Positions 8,641-18,344 are shown, counted from the first letter of the stretch. The stretch: 44,684 bases of DNA from an uncultured Flavobacterium sp. (GCF_946479975.1 NZ_CAMLIX010000011.1:1-44684); one strand, 5' to 3'. Notes: generated from the letters alone by a model not told the origin. Numbers and translations are program-made.

Positions 8641-10845
8641 ATGAACCGATTATTACTTTTACTATTTACACTTGGTTTTTCAATAGTTCAAGGACAGGAA
8701 AGTTCAATTATTAAAATTGAAACTGAAAATACAGCTTTGGTTTTAAAGGTGGGAAAAAACAAAAAATTGTATCAAACGTATTTAGGAACAAAGCTCAATA
8801 ATGGTTCAGAATATGAATTTATTTCTAAAGAAAACACGAAGAATTTTGTTATTAATGATGGAAATCCGTTGATCGATTTGCGCCATCAGGTTTATCCAAC
8901 TTTTGGAACCGATAATTTGTTTGAATCTGCGATTCGAATGACGCATAACGACGGAAATCCTTCTTTAGAATTGGAATATCAAAGTCATACTTCAGAAAAA
9001 ATAACAGAGTATATTTCACAAATTACAATTCAATTAAAAGACCCGCAATATCCTGTTTTTGTGACACTTCATTATAAAATATTTTATAAAGAAAATGTGA
9101 TTGAGTCTTGGACAGAAATAAAGCATAAAGAAAAGAAACCAGTTGTGCTTTACAATTATGCTTCGGTTGCCTTGCATTTGGATTCAGATAAATATTGGCT
9201 GACACAATTTCACAGCGATGTTGTCGAAGAAATGAGAATGGAAGAAAGTCAGTTGACAAGAGGAAGTAAAGTCATTGATTCAAAATTAGGTGTACGAACG
9301 AATATGTTTGCGTCGCCAAGCTTTTTTCTTTCATTAAATGCAAAATCAGAAGAAAATACGGGAGAAGTGATCGCGGGAACAATTGCATGGTCGGGTAATT
9401 TTAAGCATACGTTTGAAATTGATAATAATAACGAATTGAGAATTATTTCGGGAATAAATGAATTTGCTTCTGAATACACTTTAGAACCAGGAAAAATATT
9501 TAAAACGCCGTCATTTATATATACGTTTTCGAACAAAGGAAAAGGGCAGGCGAGTAGAAATCTGCATAGTTGGGCGAGAAAATACGGAATTAAAGATGGA
9601 GAAAAACCGCGATTAACGTTACTAAACAATTGGGAAACTACTTTTTTTGATTTCGATCAGACTAAATTGAGCAATATGTTTGAGGATGCCAAAACATTAG
9701 GCGTAGATATGTTTTTGCTTGATGACGGCTGGTTCGGAAATAAATATCCACGAAGCGGTTCTACATCTGGTTTGGGAGATTGGGAAGCGACAAAATCAAA
9801 ACTTCCTGATGGAATTGGTTTTCTTATGAAAAAAGCCAAAGAAACTAACGTCAAATTCGGTATTTGGATTGAACCTGAAATGATTAATGAAAAAAGCGAG
9901 TTGTATGAAAAACATCCAGATTGGGTTTTAAGTCTGCCAAATCGGGAAAAGAATCTTTACAGAACGCAGCTGGTTTTAGATTTATGCAATCCGAAAGTGC
10001 AGGATTTTGTTTTTAAAGTTGTAGATGATATTATGCAGACAGAATCTGGTGTTTCCTTTTTTAAATGGGATTGCAACAGAATGATGACCAGTGCTTATTC
10101 GGCTTATTTAAAAAATCAGCAGTCGCATTTATTTATTGAATATACCAAAGGTTTATATAAGGTTTTGGATCGAATAAAAAGTAAATATCCAGATTTGCCC
10201 ATGATGCTTTGTGCCGGTGGTGGCGGAAGAGTAGATTACGGATTACTGAATTATTTTACCGAGTTTTGGGCAAGCGACAACACAGATCCTTTTAACCGCG
10301 TTTTTATTCAATGGGGATATTCTAATTTTTATCCGGCGCTGGCGACCTGCAATCATGTTACTTCAATGGGAAATCAGTCGATTAAATTTAGAACCGATGT
10401 TGCCATGATGGGAAAATTAGGTTTTGACATTCATGTTGGCGGACTAAAAGCAGAGGAATTAAAGTATTGCCAAGATGCCGTTGCTAATTATAAACGTTTA
10501 AGTACAACAATTGGTCAGGGAGATTTGTACCGTTTGGTTTCTCCGTATAAAGACAGCAGAGCAGTATTGATGTATGTGAATGAAAACAAAACCAAATCAG
10601 TTCTTTTTTCTTATACATTGCACCCGCTTACAGATCCTAATTACGGATTGGTAAAACTTAACGGACTAGATCCTGCAAAAAAATATTTGGTCAAAGAAAT
10701 TAATTTGATGCCAAAAGCTAAAAACACTTTTGAAGAATCGGATACTATTTTCTCTGGTGATTTCTTAATGAAAATTGGATTAAAAGTTTCTTCATCAAGA
10801 CAAGAAAGCAGTGTTGTACTCGAAATAACAGCTAGTGATTTTTAG
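8641..10845 (+). CDS. GH36 alpha-galactosidase, secreted
   Basis: Predicted to remove terminal alpha-1,6- or alpha-1,3-galactose from oligosaccharides or galactomannan-type side chains. The signal peptide is about 1-18 (FSIVQGQ). An N-terminal beta-supersandwich (about 20-315) precedes the TIM barrel with the family signature LLDDGWFGNKYP (359-370) and GIWIEPEM (417-424). The nucleophile is D477 in FFKWDCNR and the acid/base is D546 in FWASDNTDP. A C-terminal beta domain ends the 734-residue protein, the usual size for GH36. It is the last gene of the left cluster; the next gene (SDR) converges on it with a 37-base gap in which I see no strong terminator. The cytoplasmic raffinose-type subgroup has the same fold, but the signal peptide argues for export. 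Confidence 0.94.
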   Translation: MNRLLLLLFTLGFSIVQGQESSIIKIETENTALVLKVGKNKKLYQTYLGTKLNNGSEYEFISKENTKNFVINDGNPLIDLRHQVYPTFGTDNLFESAIRMTHNDGNPSLELEYQSHTSEKITEYISQITIQLKDPQYPVFVTLHYKIFYKENVIESWTEIKHKEKKPVVLYNYASVALHLDSDKYWLTQFHSDVVEEMRMEESQLTRGSKVIDSKLGVRTNMFASPSFFLSLNAKSEENTGEVIAGTIAWSGNFKHTFEIDNNNELRIISGINEFASEYTLEPGKIFKTPSFIYTFSNKGKGQASRNLHSWARKYGIKDGEKPRLTLLNNWETTFFDFDQTKLSNMFEDAKTLGVDMFLLDDGWFGNKYPRSGSTSGLGDWEATKSKLPDGIGFLMKKAKETNVKFGIWIEPEMINEKSELYEKHPDWVLSLPNREKNLYRTQLVLDLCNPKVQDFVFKVVDDIMQTESGVSFFKWDCNRMMTSAYSAYLKNQQSHLFIEYTKGLYKVLDRIKSKYPDLPMMLCAGGGGRVDYGLLNYFTEFWASDNTDPFNRVFIQWGYSNFYPALATCNHVTSMGNQSIKFRTDVAMMGKLGFDIHVGGLKAEELKYCQDAVANYKRLSTTIGQGDLYRLVSPYKDSRAVLMYVNENKTKSVLFSYTLHPLTDPNYGLVKLNGLDPAKKYLVKEINLMPKAKNTFEESDTIFSGDFLMKIGLKVSSSRQESSVVLEITASDF

Positions 10846-10882
10846 TGTTTTATCCAAGTACAACAGCTTTATCTTTAATATT

Positions 10883-11860
10883 TTAAGAAGACTTTTTAAG
10901 AACTACCAGCAATGCAGCAGCAAAACCTACCGCCATAAATGCAGTTTTAGTTAAAGTAGAATTCTTATGTGAAGGCGGATTTCCATAAACTCGTAATGGT
11001 TCTTTAGAATTTGCAAGCACATTTCCAGGATTTCCTTCTTTATTTTTGTTAAGTTTCATTTTCATTCGAAGTGCTGTCGATGCCGTATTGCTGATTACTT
11101 TTGGAAATAATTTGTACGTTTTTGTGAGCGCCGCAGCTTTAAAATCTGGAAACAAATCTTTTTTTGGATGTTTTGCCAAATACACCATTTTAGCAGCCGT
11201 TTCACGCGGATCTGAAGCTATAAATGGAATTGTTATGTCAAACCCAGAATACTTCGCAGAATGCAGATTTCCGGTAGAATTTTGTAATTGCGGATACAAA
11301 TTACAAACATGAATATGTTTATGATTGGAGATTTCTCCCTGCAAACATTCCATCATTCCTTTAATACCAAATTTCGAAGCAGAATATACGGCACTGTAAG
11401 GAGCAGGCATAAAACCACCAATAGATACATTATTAATTAAAATACCCTCGTTCTGATTTTTAAAAATTTTGATTGCGTTGTAAGCTCCGTGCATGTATCC
11501 AAATAAATTGGTTTTAATAACCTGCTCGTGAATTTCCATCGGAATTTCCTCAAATTTTCCACTTGCCATTACGCCGGCATTATTTACCCAGATATCAATT
11601 TTTCCGTCAAGAGCCAGTGCTTCTGCAGCAACCTTTTCAACATCTCCCGCTATTGACATATCTGCAAGTACTCCAACCGCTTGTACATTTAAGGCACGGC
11701 AAAATTCAACTACTTCATTAATTCCTTTTGAACCTCTCGCCGCCAAAACTAAATTGCATCCTTCATTTGCAAATGCTTCTGCGGTGGCGCGTCCAACACC
11801 GCTGCTGGCGCCCGTTATTACAACCGTTTTTCCTTTTAAGCTACTATGTTTATGTTTCAT
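10883..11860 (-). CDS. SDR-family oxidoreductase with C-terminal membrane anchor
   Basis: A classical short-chain dehydrogenase/reductase. The NAD(P)-binding motif is TGASSGVG (16-23), the NNAG motif is at 93-96, and the catalytic set is S146, Y159 and K163 in YSASK. The Rossmann domain covers about 10-255. Beyond it is a 70-residue tail ending in a hydrophobic helix (FMAVGFAAALLVVL, about 308-321) and KKSS, so the enzyme is probably anchored to the membrane by its C-terminus. The substrate cannot be deduced. The gene is separated from transketolase by 384 bases and a terminator, so it has its own promoter, and I see no link to polysaccharide use. Related proteins are often annotated as generic SDRs in Bacteroidota. 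Confidence 0.9.
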   Translation of the reverse strand: MKHKHSSLKGKTVVITGASSGVGRATAEAFANEGCNLVLAARGSKGINEVVEFCRALNVQAVGVLADMSIAGDVEKVAAEALALDGKIDIWVNNAGVMASGKFEEIPMEIHEQVIKTNLFGYMHGAYNAIKIFKNQNEGILINNVSIGGFMPAPYSAVYSASKFGIKGMMECLQGEISNHKHIHVCNLYPQLQNSTGNLHSAKYSGFDITIPFIASDPRETAAKMVYLAKHPKKDLFPDFKAAALTKTYKLFPKVISNTASTALRMKMKLNKNKEGNPGNVLANSKEPLRVYGNPPSHKNSTLTKTAFMAVGFAAALLVVLKKSS

Positions 11861-12165
11861 ATTATCATTATTAGGTTAGAACATATTTTGTTATAGTGAT
11901 GAATTAGTCAAATTGTTTTTAGACAATAAAATATTGCTCTTTTCATTTGTTCTGCTTGAAATACTTTTTGAAGTATATTTTTTCTCAGACGTTCGTGTGC
12001 TGGATATTCTATTTTTTTGATTTGAAAAATGCATAGCAAGTAATTTGTGACGAAGTAGTTTTTCGTCTAAGTGAAATATAAAATTAGAGTAAACAATTCG
12101 CTCACTGTTATATAATTACATTTGCCAATTGCTTAATTAATAGATAATAAAAACTGACTTAAAAC
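11861..12165. other. Intergenic region upstream of the SDR gene, no gene seen
   Basis: About 300 AT-rich bases between the SDR start and the transketolase terminator. No reading frame of useful length on either strand, no RNA gene and no copy of the LacI-type palindrome. It must carry the SDR promoter on the minus strand, but I could not find a convincing TTG/TAnnTTTG pair for it. Confidence 0.5.
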
Positions 12166-12199
12166 AAAAAACCTGCGAATCTCTCGATTTGCAGGTTTT
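12166..12199 (-). terminator. Rho-independent terminator of the GH3-tkt operon
   Basis: The stem 12168-12181 (AAAACCTGCGAATC) pairs with 12186-12199 (GATTTGCAGGTTTT) around a TCTC loop, with one G-T pair. Read on the minus strand, the stem is followed by a run of six T (12171-12166). It lies 46 bases past the transketolase stop. Confidence 0.85.
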
Positions 12200-12244
12200 C
12201 TTATGTGTAACATTATGTTGCTAATTCCAAATAATCAGTAAAAT

Positions 12245-14293
12245 TTAATACTCCGTTTTTTGCATTACTTCTGCGAATTTGAGAATCTCATTACTAATAT
12301 TGGCAGCAGTAAATCCAAATTTTTGATCCAAAATAGAAGCAGGTGCAGAATATCCAAAATGATCTAGTCCATAGACCACGCCTCGAGTTCCTGCCAAACT
12401 TTCAAGATTGACCGGAAGTCCTGCGGTTAAACCGAAAACCAAACCGTCTTTTGGAATAACACTTTCCTGATATTCTTTGGTTTGAGATCTAAAAAGACCT
12501 TCAGAAATGATAGAAGCTACGTTTATTTTTAATTGATTTGTTTTTTCTAATTCAGATGCTGCTTCCAAAAGTGTAGCTACTTCAGAACCATTTGCTATTA
12601 AAGTAAGATCTGGATTTTGACTTTCCTTAATAAGATAACCGCCTTTTTTTGCTTGAGATGCAGTTTCAAATTTTGAATCCTTATAAGGAAGATCTTTAAT
12701 GTTTTGTCTCGAAAGAATTAATGCAGTAGGAGTGGTCTTGTTTTCAACTGCCATTTGCCAAGCAACTGAAGTTTCAAGCGCATCAGCTGGGCGAAGTGCC
12801 AGAAAACTTTGATTGCCAGAATGATTTTTAATTTTTTCTAATAACCTAATCTGCGCTTCTTGTTCAATTGGCTGATGTGTTGGTCCGTCTTCTCCAACGC
12901 GAAAAGAATCGTGTGTAAAAATATATTTTACAGGAAGTTCCTGAATAGCTGCAAGACGCATGGCTGGTTTCATGTAATCAGAAAAAACGAAAAAGGTAGC
13001 CACAACTGGGATTACTCCGCCGTGTAACGCCATTCCGTTTGCAATTGCAGCCATGGTAAGTTCTGCAACACCTGCCTGAAGAAATGCTCCATTAAAATTA
13101 TCCTTTTGTAAAACCGACGTCTTTTTCAAGAAACCATCTGTTTTGTCACTGTTGGATAAATCGGCAGAAGAAACAATCATGTTTTCTACTTTTTCAGCCA
13201 AATATCCCAAAACTTCTGCAGAGGCATCACGAGTTGCTGCATTCGCTTTTTGCGTAATAGAACTAAAATCCATTTCAGGAAGATCACCGCTGAAAAAATG
13301 CTGGATCTTTTTTGCAGCTTCTGGATTTTGATTTTCCCAAGCTTTTATTTTCGATTTTCTTTCGGCAGCATCTTTCGTTTTTTGTTCCAAAACTGCTTTA
13401 TAGTGTTCGGCAACTTTTGTGTAAACAGCAAATGAATCTTGAGGATCAGCGCCTAAGTTTTCTAGTGTTTTTGTAAAATCTGCTTTTGTAGCGCCAATAG
13501 GTTTACCATGAAGTTCGCATTGTCCTTCATACAACGTTCCGTCGGCTGTCACACATCCTTTACCCATTAATGTTCGGCCAATAATTAAGGTAGGTCTTTT
13601 CAATTCAGCGTTTGCGGCATTCAAGGCAGAGCGTATCTGTGTATGATTATGAGCATCGATCGTGATCACTTTCCATCCCCAAGCCTCATATTTAGCAGCT
13701 GTATTTTCGCTGGTCACTTCATCTGTCATTGATGATAACTGAACATCATTAGAATCATAAAACATAATAAAATTGTTTAATCCTAAATGTCCGGCAATTC
13801 TTCCTGCTCCTTGTGAAATTTCTTCCTGAACACCACCGTCTGTTATAAAACCATATATTTTATGATCGAATAAATGATCAAATTTTGCCGATAGAAATTT
13901 AGCAGCAATTGCAGCGCCAATACCCATAACATGTCCCTGTCCAAGCGGACCAGAAGTGTTTTCTACTCCTCTTTTAACATCAACCTCAGGATGACCAGGA
14001 GTTACAGAACCCCATTGTCTGAAGTTTTCAAGATCTGTTTTTTCATAATTTCCAAGAAGATGATATTGTGCATACATTAAAGCCGAAAGATGTCCAGCAT
14101 CCATAAAAAAGCGATCTCTGTAAATCCAAGACATATCTGAAGGATCGTATTTTAGATATTCAGAATATAAAATGTGCATATAATCAGCTCCTCCCATTGA
14201 TCCGCCGGGATGACCTGAATTGGCTTTCTCAACCATTGATATTGCTAAAGCTCTAATGTTGTCTGATGCTAATTGGTCTATTGTTTTGTCCAT
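12245..14293 (-). CDS. tkt: Transketolase, full-length
   Basis: Transfers two-carbon units between pentose- and other sugar phosphates in the non-oxidative pentose-phosphate pathway, in the cytoplasm with thiamine diphosphate. The N-terminal TPP domain has KANSGHPGGSMGGADY (23-38), GPLGQG (115-120) and the TDGG...N segment (151-182). In that segment the usual GDG appears as TDG, a form I recall from Bacteroidota enzymes. The pyrimidine-binding domain includes THDSFRVGEDGPTHQPIEQ, followed by the C-terminal domain; 682 residues is the normal length. The gene lies 69 bases after the GH3 beta-xylosidase on the same strand with no terminator between them, so the pair likely forms an operon. A transketolase in a xylan locus fits xylose catabolism through xylulose 5-phosphate. 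Many Flavobacteriia also carry a split transketolase, so this may be a dedicated second copy. Confidence 0.96.
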   Translation of the reverse strand: MDKTIDQLASDNIRALAISMVEKANSGHPGGSMGGADYMHILYSEYLKYDPSDMSWIYRDRFFMDAGHLSALMYAQYHLLGNYEKTDLENFRQWGSVTPGHPEVDVKRGVENTSGPLGQGHVMGIGAAIAAKFLSAKFDHLFDHKIYGFITDGGVQEEISQGAGRIAGHLGLNNFIMFYDSNDVQLSSMTDEVTSENTAAKYEAWGWKVITIDAHNHTQIRSALNAANAELKRPTLIIGRTLMGKGCVTADGTLYEGQCELHGKPIGATKADFTKTLENLGADPQDSFAVYTKVAEHYKAVLEQKTKDAAERKSKIKAWENQNPEAAKKIQHFFSGDLPEMDFSSITQKANAATRDASAEVLGYLAEKVENMIVSSADLSNSDKTDGFLKKTSVLQKDNFNGAFLQAGVAELTMAAIANGMALHGGVIPVVATFFVFSDYMKPAMRLAAIQELPVKYIFTHDSFRVGEDGPTHQPIEQEAQIRLLEKIKNHSGNQSFLALRPADALETSVAWQMAVENKTTPTALILSRQNIKDLPYKDSKFETASQAKKGGYLIKESQNPDLTLIANGSEVATLLEAASELEKTNQLKINVASIISEGLFRSQTKEYQESVIPKDGLVFGLTAGLPVNLESLAGTRGVVYGLDHFGYSAPASILDQKFGFTAANISNEILKFAEVMQKTEY

Positions 14294-14362
14294 TTTTTTG
14301 TTTTTTAATAAATGCTAATGTTACTCTTGCAAGTAGTTTAAAAGCACGGATTATTATGATTG

Positions 14363-16990
14363 TTATTTTTCTATTTCTAGAATTTGCGTTATTACATTAT
14401 TTTTTGCTAGTCTTTTTTCGTCTGGTTGAGAACCTCCAATTGCAATTTGAACTTTGCCTTCGTACTGTTTTAAACTTCCGTCTTCTGTCACATACGATAA
14501 GTCTTCTGGAGAAAGAGTAAAGTTGACAGTTGTACTTTCGCCAGATTTCAAATTAAATCTTTCAAATCCTTTAAGACTTTTTAAAGGTGTTTTTATGGAT
14601 GAATTTTGATTGATTAAATACAGTTGAGCCACTTCTTCACCTTCCATTTTACCAGAATTAGTGACTTTGACAGCAATAGTAACCGGCTGTCCTTTTTTTA
14701 TTTTAACTGGATTTTTCAAATCACTGTATGTAAACTCGGTATAACTTAAACCGTAGCCAAATCCAAATAATGGAATGCCTTTAAAGTAACGATAAGTCTT
14801 GTTGTCCATTTTATAATCAACAAAAGTTGATAAATCAGAGTCATCTTTATAAAACGTAACAGGAAGCCTTCCCGCAGGATTATAATCTCCAAAAATAACA
14901 TCAGCCGCCGCTTGCCCTGCAGCTTGTCCGCCGTACCAAGTGTTGAGTATTGCTGGAATATTTTCTGCTTCCCACGGAACAGCAATTGCGCTACCCGTCA
15001 TCATCAGAAAAACTACTGGTTTTCCAGACGATTTAAGTGCTTTTAAAAGTTTGGTCTGAACTTCAGGAAGTAAAATAGAGGTACGATCGCCGCCCTTAAA
15101 ACCTGGAGCGTCTACCGGCATTTCTTCTCCTTCTAGCTGTGGCGAAATACCACCTGCAAAAATAAAAGCATCTGCATTTTTATGACGTGCAATTAAGGTA
15201 TTGAAATCTGTTTTTACAAAATTCCCTGTTTGCAGCGATACTTCAGCTTTTCCTTCACCTTGCCAGTATTCTAATACCAATTTATAAACTTTACCTTTTT
15301 TGGTTTGCAGCTTATAGGTTTTTTCTCCCCATCTGTTTTTATCCCAGGCGTTTATTACTTCTTTTTGATCAATTATAAGTTTATAACCGTCATCGGCGCG
15401 AACTTCAAAAGTGATCGTTCCATTTTCAGCAGCGGTAAAATTAGTCGTATATCGTGCAGAAAAATGATTGGCTTTAATGCTTTTGGTTACCATTTCTCCT
15501 TCCTGCCAAAAATTATTTATTTCAGATTCAGTTCGTGTAGTTTCAGGTTTACCAGACAATTCGCTATTACTGAAATATTCTGCTTTAAAACCTTTTTTAC
15601 CTTCATAAGCATATTGATTTTTAAGATCTTTATACACCAATAAAGTATCATTTGTAAAGTTTACAGCCTTTTCATAAATCACTTCAGTTTGAGGACTTAC
15701 TTTTTCTTTAATACCTTGTAAAACCGTCGTTAGCTTTGATGGAGTTCCATTATAATTTCCCAATATAGAGATGGAGTTATCAGCGTTTGGTCCGAGAACT
15801 ACAATCTTTTTAAGTTTTTTGTTTAAAGGAAGTGTATTGTTTTCATTTTTAAGTAAAACAATAGATTGTCTTGCCATTTTTAAAGCATGATTTTTATGCT
15901 CTTCTGACTCTAAAACAGAATTCGGAGTCTGAGCATATTTGACCATCGACACAGGATCAAACATTCCCAATCTAAAACGAATCATAAAAAGACGTTTTAC
16001 AGAAATATCAATCTGTTCTTCTGTAATTTTTCCGTCTTTAACTGCTGCAACAAGCGATTTGTAGGCATCAGTTCCACAATCAATATCAGTTCCGTGATAC
16101 ACAGCATCTGCGGCAGCCGATTCGGCATCGGGATGCGTTTTATGATTTTTGAAAAAGTCGTCGATCGCCCAGCAGTCAGAGGTAACGTAACCGTCAAATT
16201 TCCATTCTTTTCTCAGAATATCATTCATCAAAATATCACTTGCACAACAAGGCTGTGTTCTAAAAGCATTGTAAGCACACATAACTCCGGCCACTTTAGA
16301 ACCTGTGACTAATTTTCTAAAAGCGGGCAAATAAGTATCCCAAAGTTCATATGGCGTTACATCGACATCAAAAGTGTGGCGTAAAGATTCTGGTCCGCTG
16401 TGTACAGCATAATGTTTTGCACAAGCTGCAGCTTTTAGGTATTTTGGGTCATCGCCTTGAAGCCCTCTTACAAAATAATCGCCTAAAACAGCTGTCAGAT
16501 AAGGATCTTCACCATAGGTTTCCTGTCCGCGTCCCCATCTAGGATCTCTAAAAATGTTGATGTTTGGAGTCCAATAGGTAAGTCCCAAATAGCGCTCGTT
16601 TGTTCGGTTTAGTTCAACGGCTTTATTGTAAACCGCCCTTCCTTCAAGAGCAGAATAATCGGCCATTTTGAAGAGTGAATTTTTATCAAAAGTCGCTGCC
16701 ATTGCAATAGCCTGCGGAAAAACGGTTGTTTTAAAAGGAGTTCGCGCTACGCCGTGAAGTGTTTCGTTCCACCAATCATAAGCTGGAATGCCAAGTCGCG
16801 GAATTGCAGGCGCAGCGTTTAACATTTGCGCCACTTTTTCTTCTAAAGTCAACTGGCCTACTAAGTTTTCGACACGTGCTTCAAAAGTTAAATCTGGATT
16901 TTGAAAGGGAAATTTTGATGTTTTATTTTGTGCAGAACACCAAATTGACATCAGTATTAGAATGTGATATTTTATTTTTTTTGTTTTCAT
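14363..16990 (-). CDS. GH3 beta-xylosidase/beta-glucosidase with inserted PA14 domain, secreted
   Basis: Probably releases xylose from xylo-oligosaccharides. The signal peptide is about 1-20 (LILMSIWCSAQ). The N-terminal barrel carries TLEEKVAQM (48-56), RDPRWGRGQETYGEDP (148-163), KHYAVHSGPE and the nucleophile D272 in VTSDCWAID. The (alpha/beta)6 sandwich domain is interrupted at about 470-600 by a PA14-like module (FRADDGYKLIIDQKEVINAW-type segment), which often shapes substrate choice. The GEEMPVDAPGFKGGDR loop and an Fn3-like C-terminal domain follow. The 875-residue length fits this architecture. It heads a minus-strand operon with tkt, and a LacI-type operator lies 55 bases before its start. 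Beta-glucosidase activity is possible, but the RWGRGQETYGEDP and SDCWAI sequences and the context favour xylosidase. Confidence 0.92.
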   Translation of the reverse strand: MKTKKIKYHILILMSIWCSAQNKTSKFPFQNPDLTFEARVENLVGQLTLEEKVAQMLNAAPAIPRLGIPAYDWWNETLHGVARTPFKTTVFPQAIAMAATFDKNSLFKMADYSALEGRAVYNKAVELNRTNERYLGLTYWTPNINIFRDPRWGRGQETYGEDPYLTAVLGDYFVRGLQGDDPKYLKAAACAKHYAVHSGPESLRHTFDVDVTPYELWDTYLPAFRKLVTGSKVAGVMCAYNAFRTQPCCASDILMNDILRKEWKFDGYVTSDCWAIDDFFKNHKTHPDAESAAADAVYHGTDIDCGTDAYKSLVAAVKDGKITEEQIDISVKRLFMIRFRLGMFDPVSMVKYAQTPNSVLESEEHKNHALKMARQSIVLLKNENNTLPLNKKLKKIVVLGPNADNSISILGNYNGTPSKLTTVLQGIKEKVSPQTEVIYEKAVNFTNDTLLVYKDLKNQYAYEGKKGFKAEYFSNSELSGKPETTRTESEINNFWQEGEMVTKSIKANHFSARYTTNFTAAENGTITFEVRADDGYKLIIDQKEVINAWDKNRWGEKTYKLQTKKGKVYKLVLEYWQGEGKAEVSLQTGNFVKTDFNTLIARHKNADAFIFAGGISPQLEGEEMPVDAPGFKGGDRTSILLPEVQTKLLKALKSSGKPVVFLMMTGSAIAVPWEAENIPAILNTWYGGQAAGQAAADVIFGDYNPAGRLPVTFYKDDSDLSTFVDYKMDNKTYRYFKGIPLFGFGYGLSYTEFTYSDLKNPVKIKKGQPVTIAVKVTNSGKMEGEEVAQLYLINQNSSIKTPLKSLKGFERFNLKSGESTTVNFTLSPEDLSYVTEDGSLKQYEGKVQIAIGGSQPDEKRLAKNNVITQILEIEK

Positions 16991-17044
16991 AAGAGTAACT
17001 TTTATGCTTAAGAATGATTTTGAAATGGAATCTAAAAAGAAAAT

Positions 17045-17056
17045 ACAACCGATTGC
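17045..17056. promoter_or_regulatory. LacI-type operator, site 1 (GH3-tkt / lacI intergenic)
   Basis: ACAACCGATTGC, a match to the palindrome RCAAYCGRTTGY. It lies 55 bases upstream of the GH3 start and about 155 bases before the lacI promoter, so it most plausibly controls the GH3-tkt operon. Confidence 0.72.
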
Positions 17057-17210
17057 GTAAAGAAAAGAAAAATAAATTGAACTTATAAGTTTTTATTTAA
17101 AAAAAATGTTCAGAAAATGTTTTATTGATTATTTTTTAGGATAAATATTGTGTTTTGTGTTTAATATAGATTAATTTGCAGTGTAAAATGAAAAAACAAT
17201 GGTACTAAAG

Positions 17211-17240
17211 TTGTTTCATTCGTTTATAAAATTATATTTA
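17211..17240 (+). promoter_or_regulatory. Likely promoter of the lacI-family gene
   Basis: TTG at 17211-17213, a 19-base spacer, then TATATTTA at 17233-17240, one base off the Bacteroidota -7 consensus TAnnTTTG. It ends 17 bases before the ATG at 17258, implying a very short leader. Confidence 0.55.
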
Positions 17241-17257
17241 CGATTAATTATATAGTA

Positions 17258-18289
17258 ATGGAAGAACATAGACATGTAACGATTTATGATATTGCTGAGA
17301 GACTTAATCTTGCTACATCGACGATTTCTAGAGCGCTAAAAGATCATCATAGTATAAGTGATAAAACCATTAAGAAAGTAAAGAAAACTGCCGAAGAAAT
17401 GGGGTTTGTACCCAATACTTTAGCAGCTGGATTAAGGGGTAATAAATCGAAAACGATTGGGGTTTTAATTCCCACAATTACACAGCCTTTCTTGTCTTCT
17501 TTAATTAGTGGTATTGAGGTTACTGCGCGAAAATCAGATTATTCGGTTATCATTATGCAGTCACATGATTCATATGAAGAAGAAGTTAATATGGCTAAAT
17601 CACTGTATAGCAGTAGGGTGAGTGGAGTGATTTGCTCATTGGCTATGGAAACAAAAGATACCTCTCATTTTCAGCAGTTTTCAAATAACAATATTCCTCT
17701 TGTATTTGTCGATCGTGTTCCTAAAGGTTTTAATACGTTTAGAGTTGTCATCGATAATTACACCGCAGGATATAAAGCAACCAAACATCTTATTGATCAA
17801 GGTTGCAAACGAATCGCCCACTTGACTGCAGATGCAGAATTTGGTAATTTATATAATGAAAGAAAAAGAGGTTACATTGACGCGTTAACAGAACACGGAC
17901 TGCCATTGAAAGAAGAGCTGATTATCAATCTGAAAGAAATGACATATAATGACGGAGTTAAAGCTTGTAACAAACTTTTTGCTTTAAAACCGCCACCAGA
18001 CGGACTTTTTGCACCTGGAGATATTCTTGCTGTAAGTGCAGTACAGACAGCAAAAAAGAAAGGAATAAAAGTACCGCAGGATCTGGCTGTAATTGGTTTT
18101 AACAATGATCCTATTTCAGAAATTATAGAACCTAACATATCAACAATAACGCATCCTGCAGAGAAAATGGGAAAAGCAGCAGCAAATATTGTTATTGATA
18201 CCATTAAGTCTTCTAAAGAAGAGGAAGCCAAAGAAATAACTTTCCTTAATACAGAAGTACTTATTCGAGAATCTTCAAAACGAATTTAA
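17258..18289 (+). CDS. LacI/GalR-family transcriptional regulator, probable xylan-locus regulator
   Basis: A 343-residue cytoplasmic DNA-binding protein. The N-terminal LacI helix-turn-helix is clear (TIYDIAERLNLATSTISRAL, about 8-27), followed by the hinge helix (NTLAAGLRGNKS). The effector-binding periplasmic-binding-protein fold runs from about 61 to 340 (TIGVLIPTITQPFLSSLISGIE, with VFVDRVPKG and a VIGFNNDPISEIIEP segment). It is transcribed divergently from GH3-tkt and just ahead of GH10. Seven copies of the palindrome RCAAYCGRTTGY lie before GH3-tkt, GH10, the transporter operon and susC. The central CG is typical of LacI operators, so this protein is the obvious candidate binder. The effector is probably xylose or a xylo-oligosaccharide (inference). 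One operator overlaps the susC -33 box, which points to repression. Confidence 0.93.
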   Translation: MEEHRHVTIYDIAERLNLATSTISRALKDHHSISDKTIKKVKKTAEEMGFVPNTLAAGLRGNKSKTIGVLIPTITQPFLSSLISGIEVTARKSDYSVIIMQSHDSYEEEVNMAKSLYSSRVSGVICSLAMETKDTSHFQQFSNNNIPLVFVDRVPKGFNTFRVVIDNYTAGYKATKHLIDQGCKRIAHLTADAEFGNLYNERKRGYIDALTEHGLPLKEELIINLKEMTYNDGVKACNKLFALKPPPDGLFAPGDILAVSAVQTAKKKGIKVPQDLAVIGFNNDPISEIIEPNISTITHPAEKMGKAAANIVIDTIKSSKEEEAKEITFLNTEVLIRESSKRI

Positions 18290-18308
18290 TTTTCTACTTA
18301 TAAAACGG

Positions 18309-18344
18309 ACTGCTATTGCATTGTATGTAATAGCAGTTTTTTTT
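18309..18344 (+). terminator. Rho-independent terminator after lacI
   Basis: The arms 18309-18317 (ACTGCTATT) and 18329-18337 (AATAGCAGT) pair perfectly and extend inward by four more pairs (one G-T) to a 3-base loop. Eight T follow at 18337-18344. It is 20 bases past the lacI stop. Confidence 0.9.

Noticed and set aside
9249..9629. 126-codon open frame antisense to GH36
   Set aside because: It lies wholly inside a well-conserved GH36 gene, has no recognisable domain and its translation looks like a frame shadow.
12117..12124. TACATTTG as a plus-strand -7 promoter element
   Set aside because: It matches TAnnTTTG but has no convincing -33 TTG and no plus-strand gene downstream.
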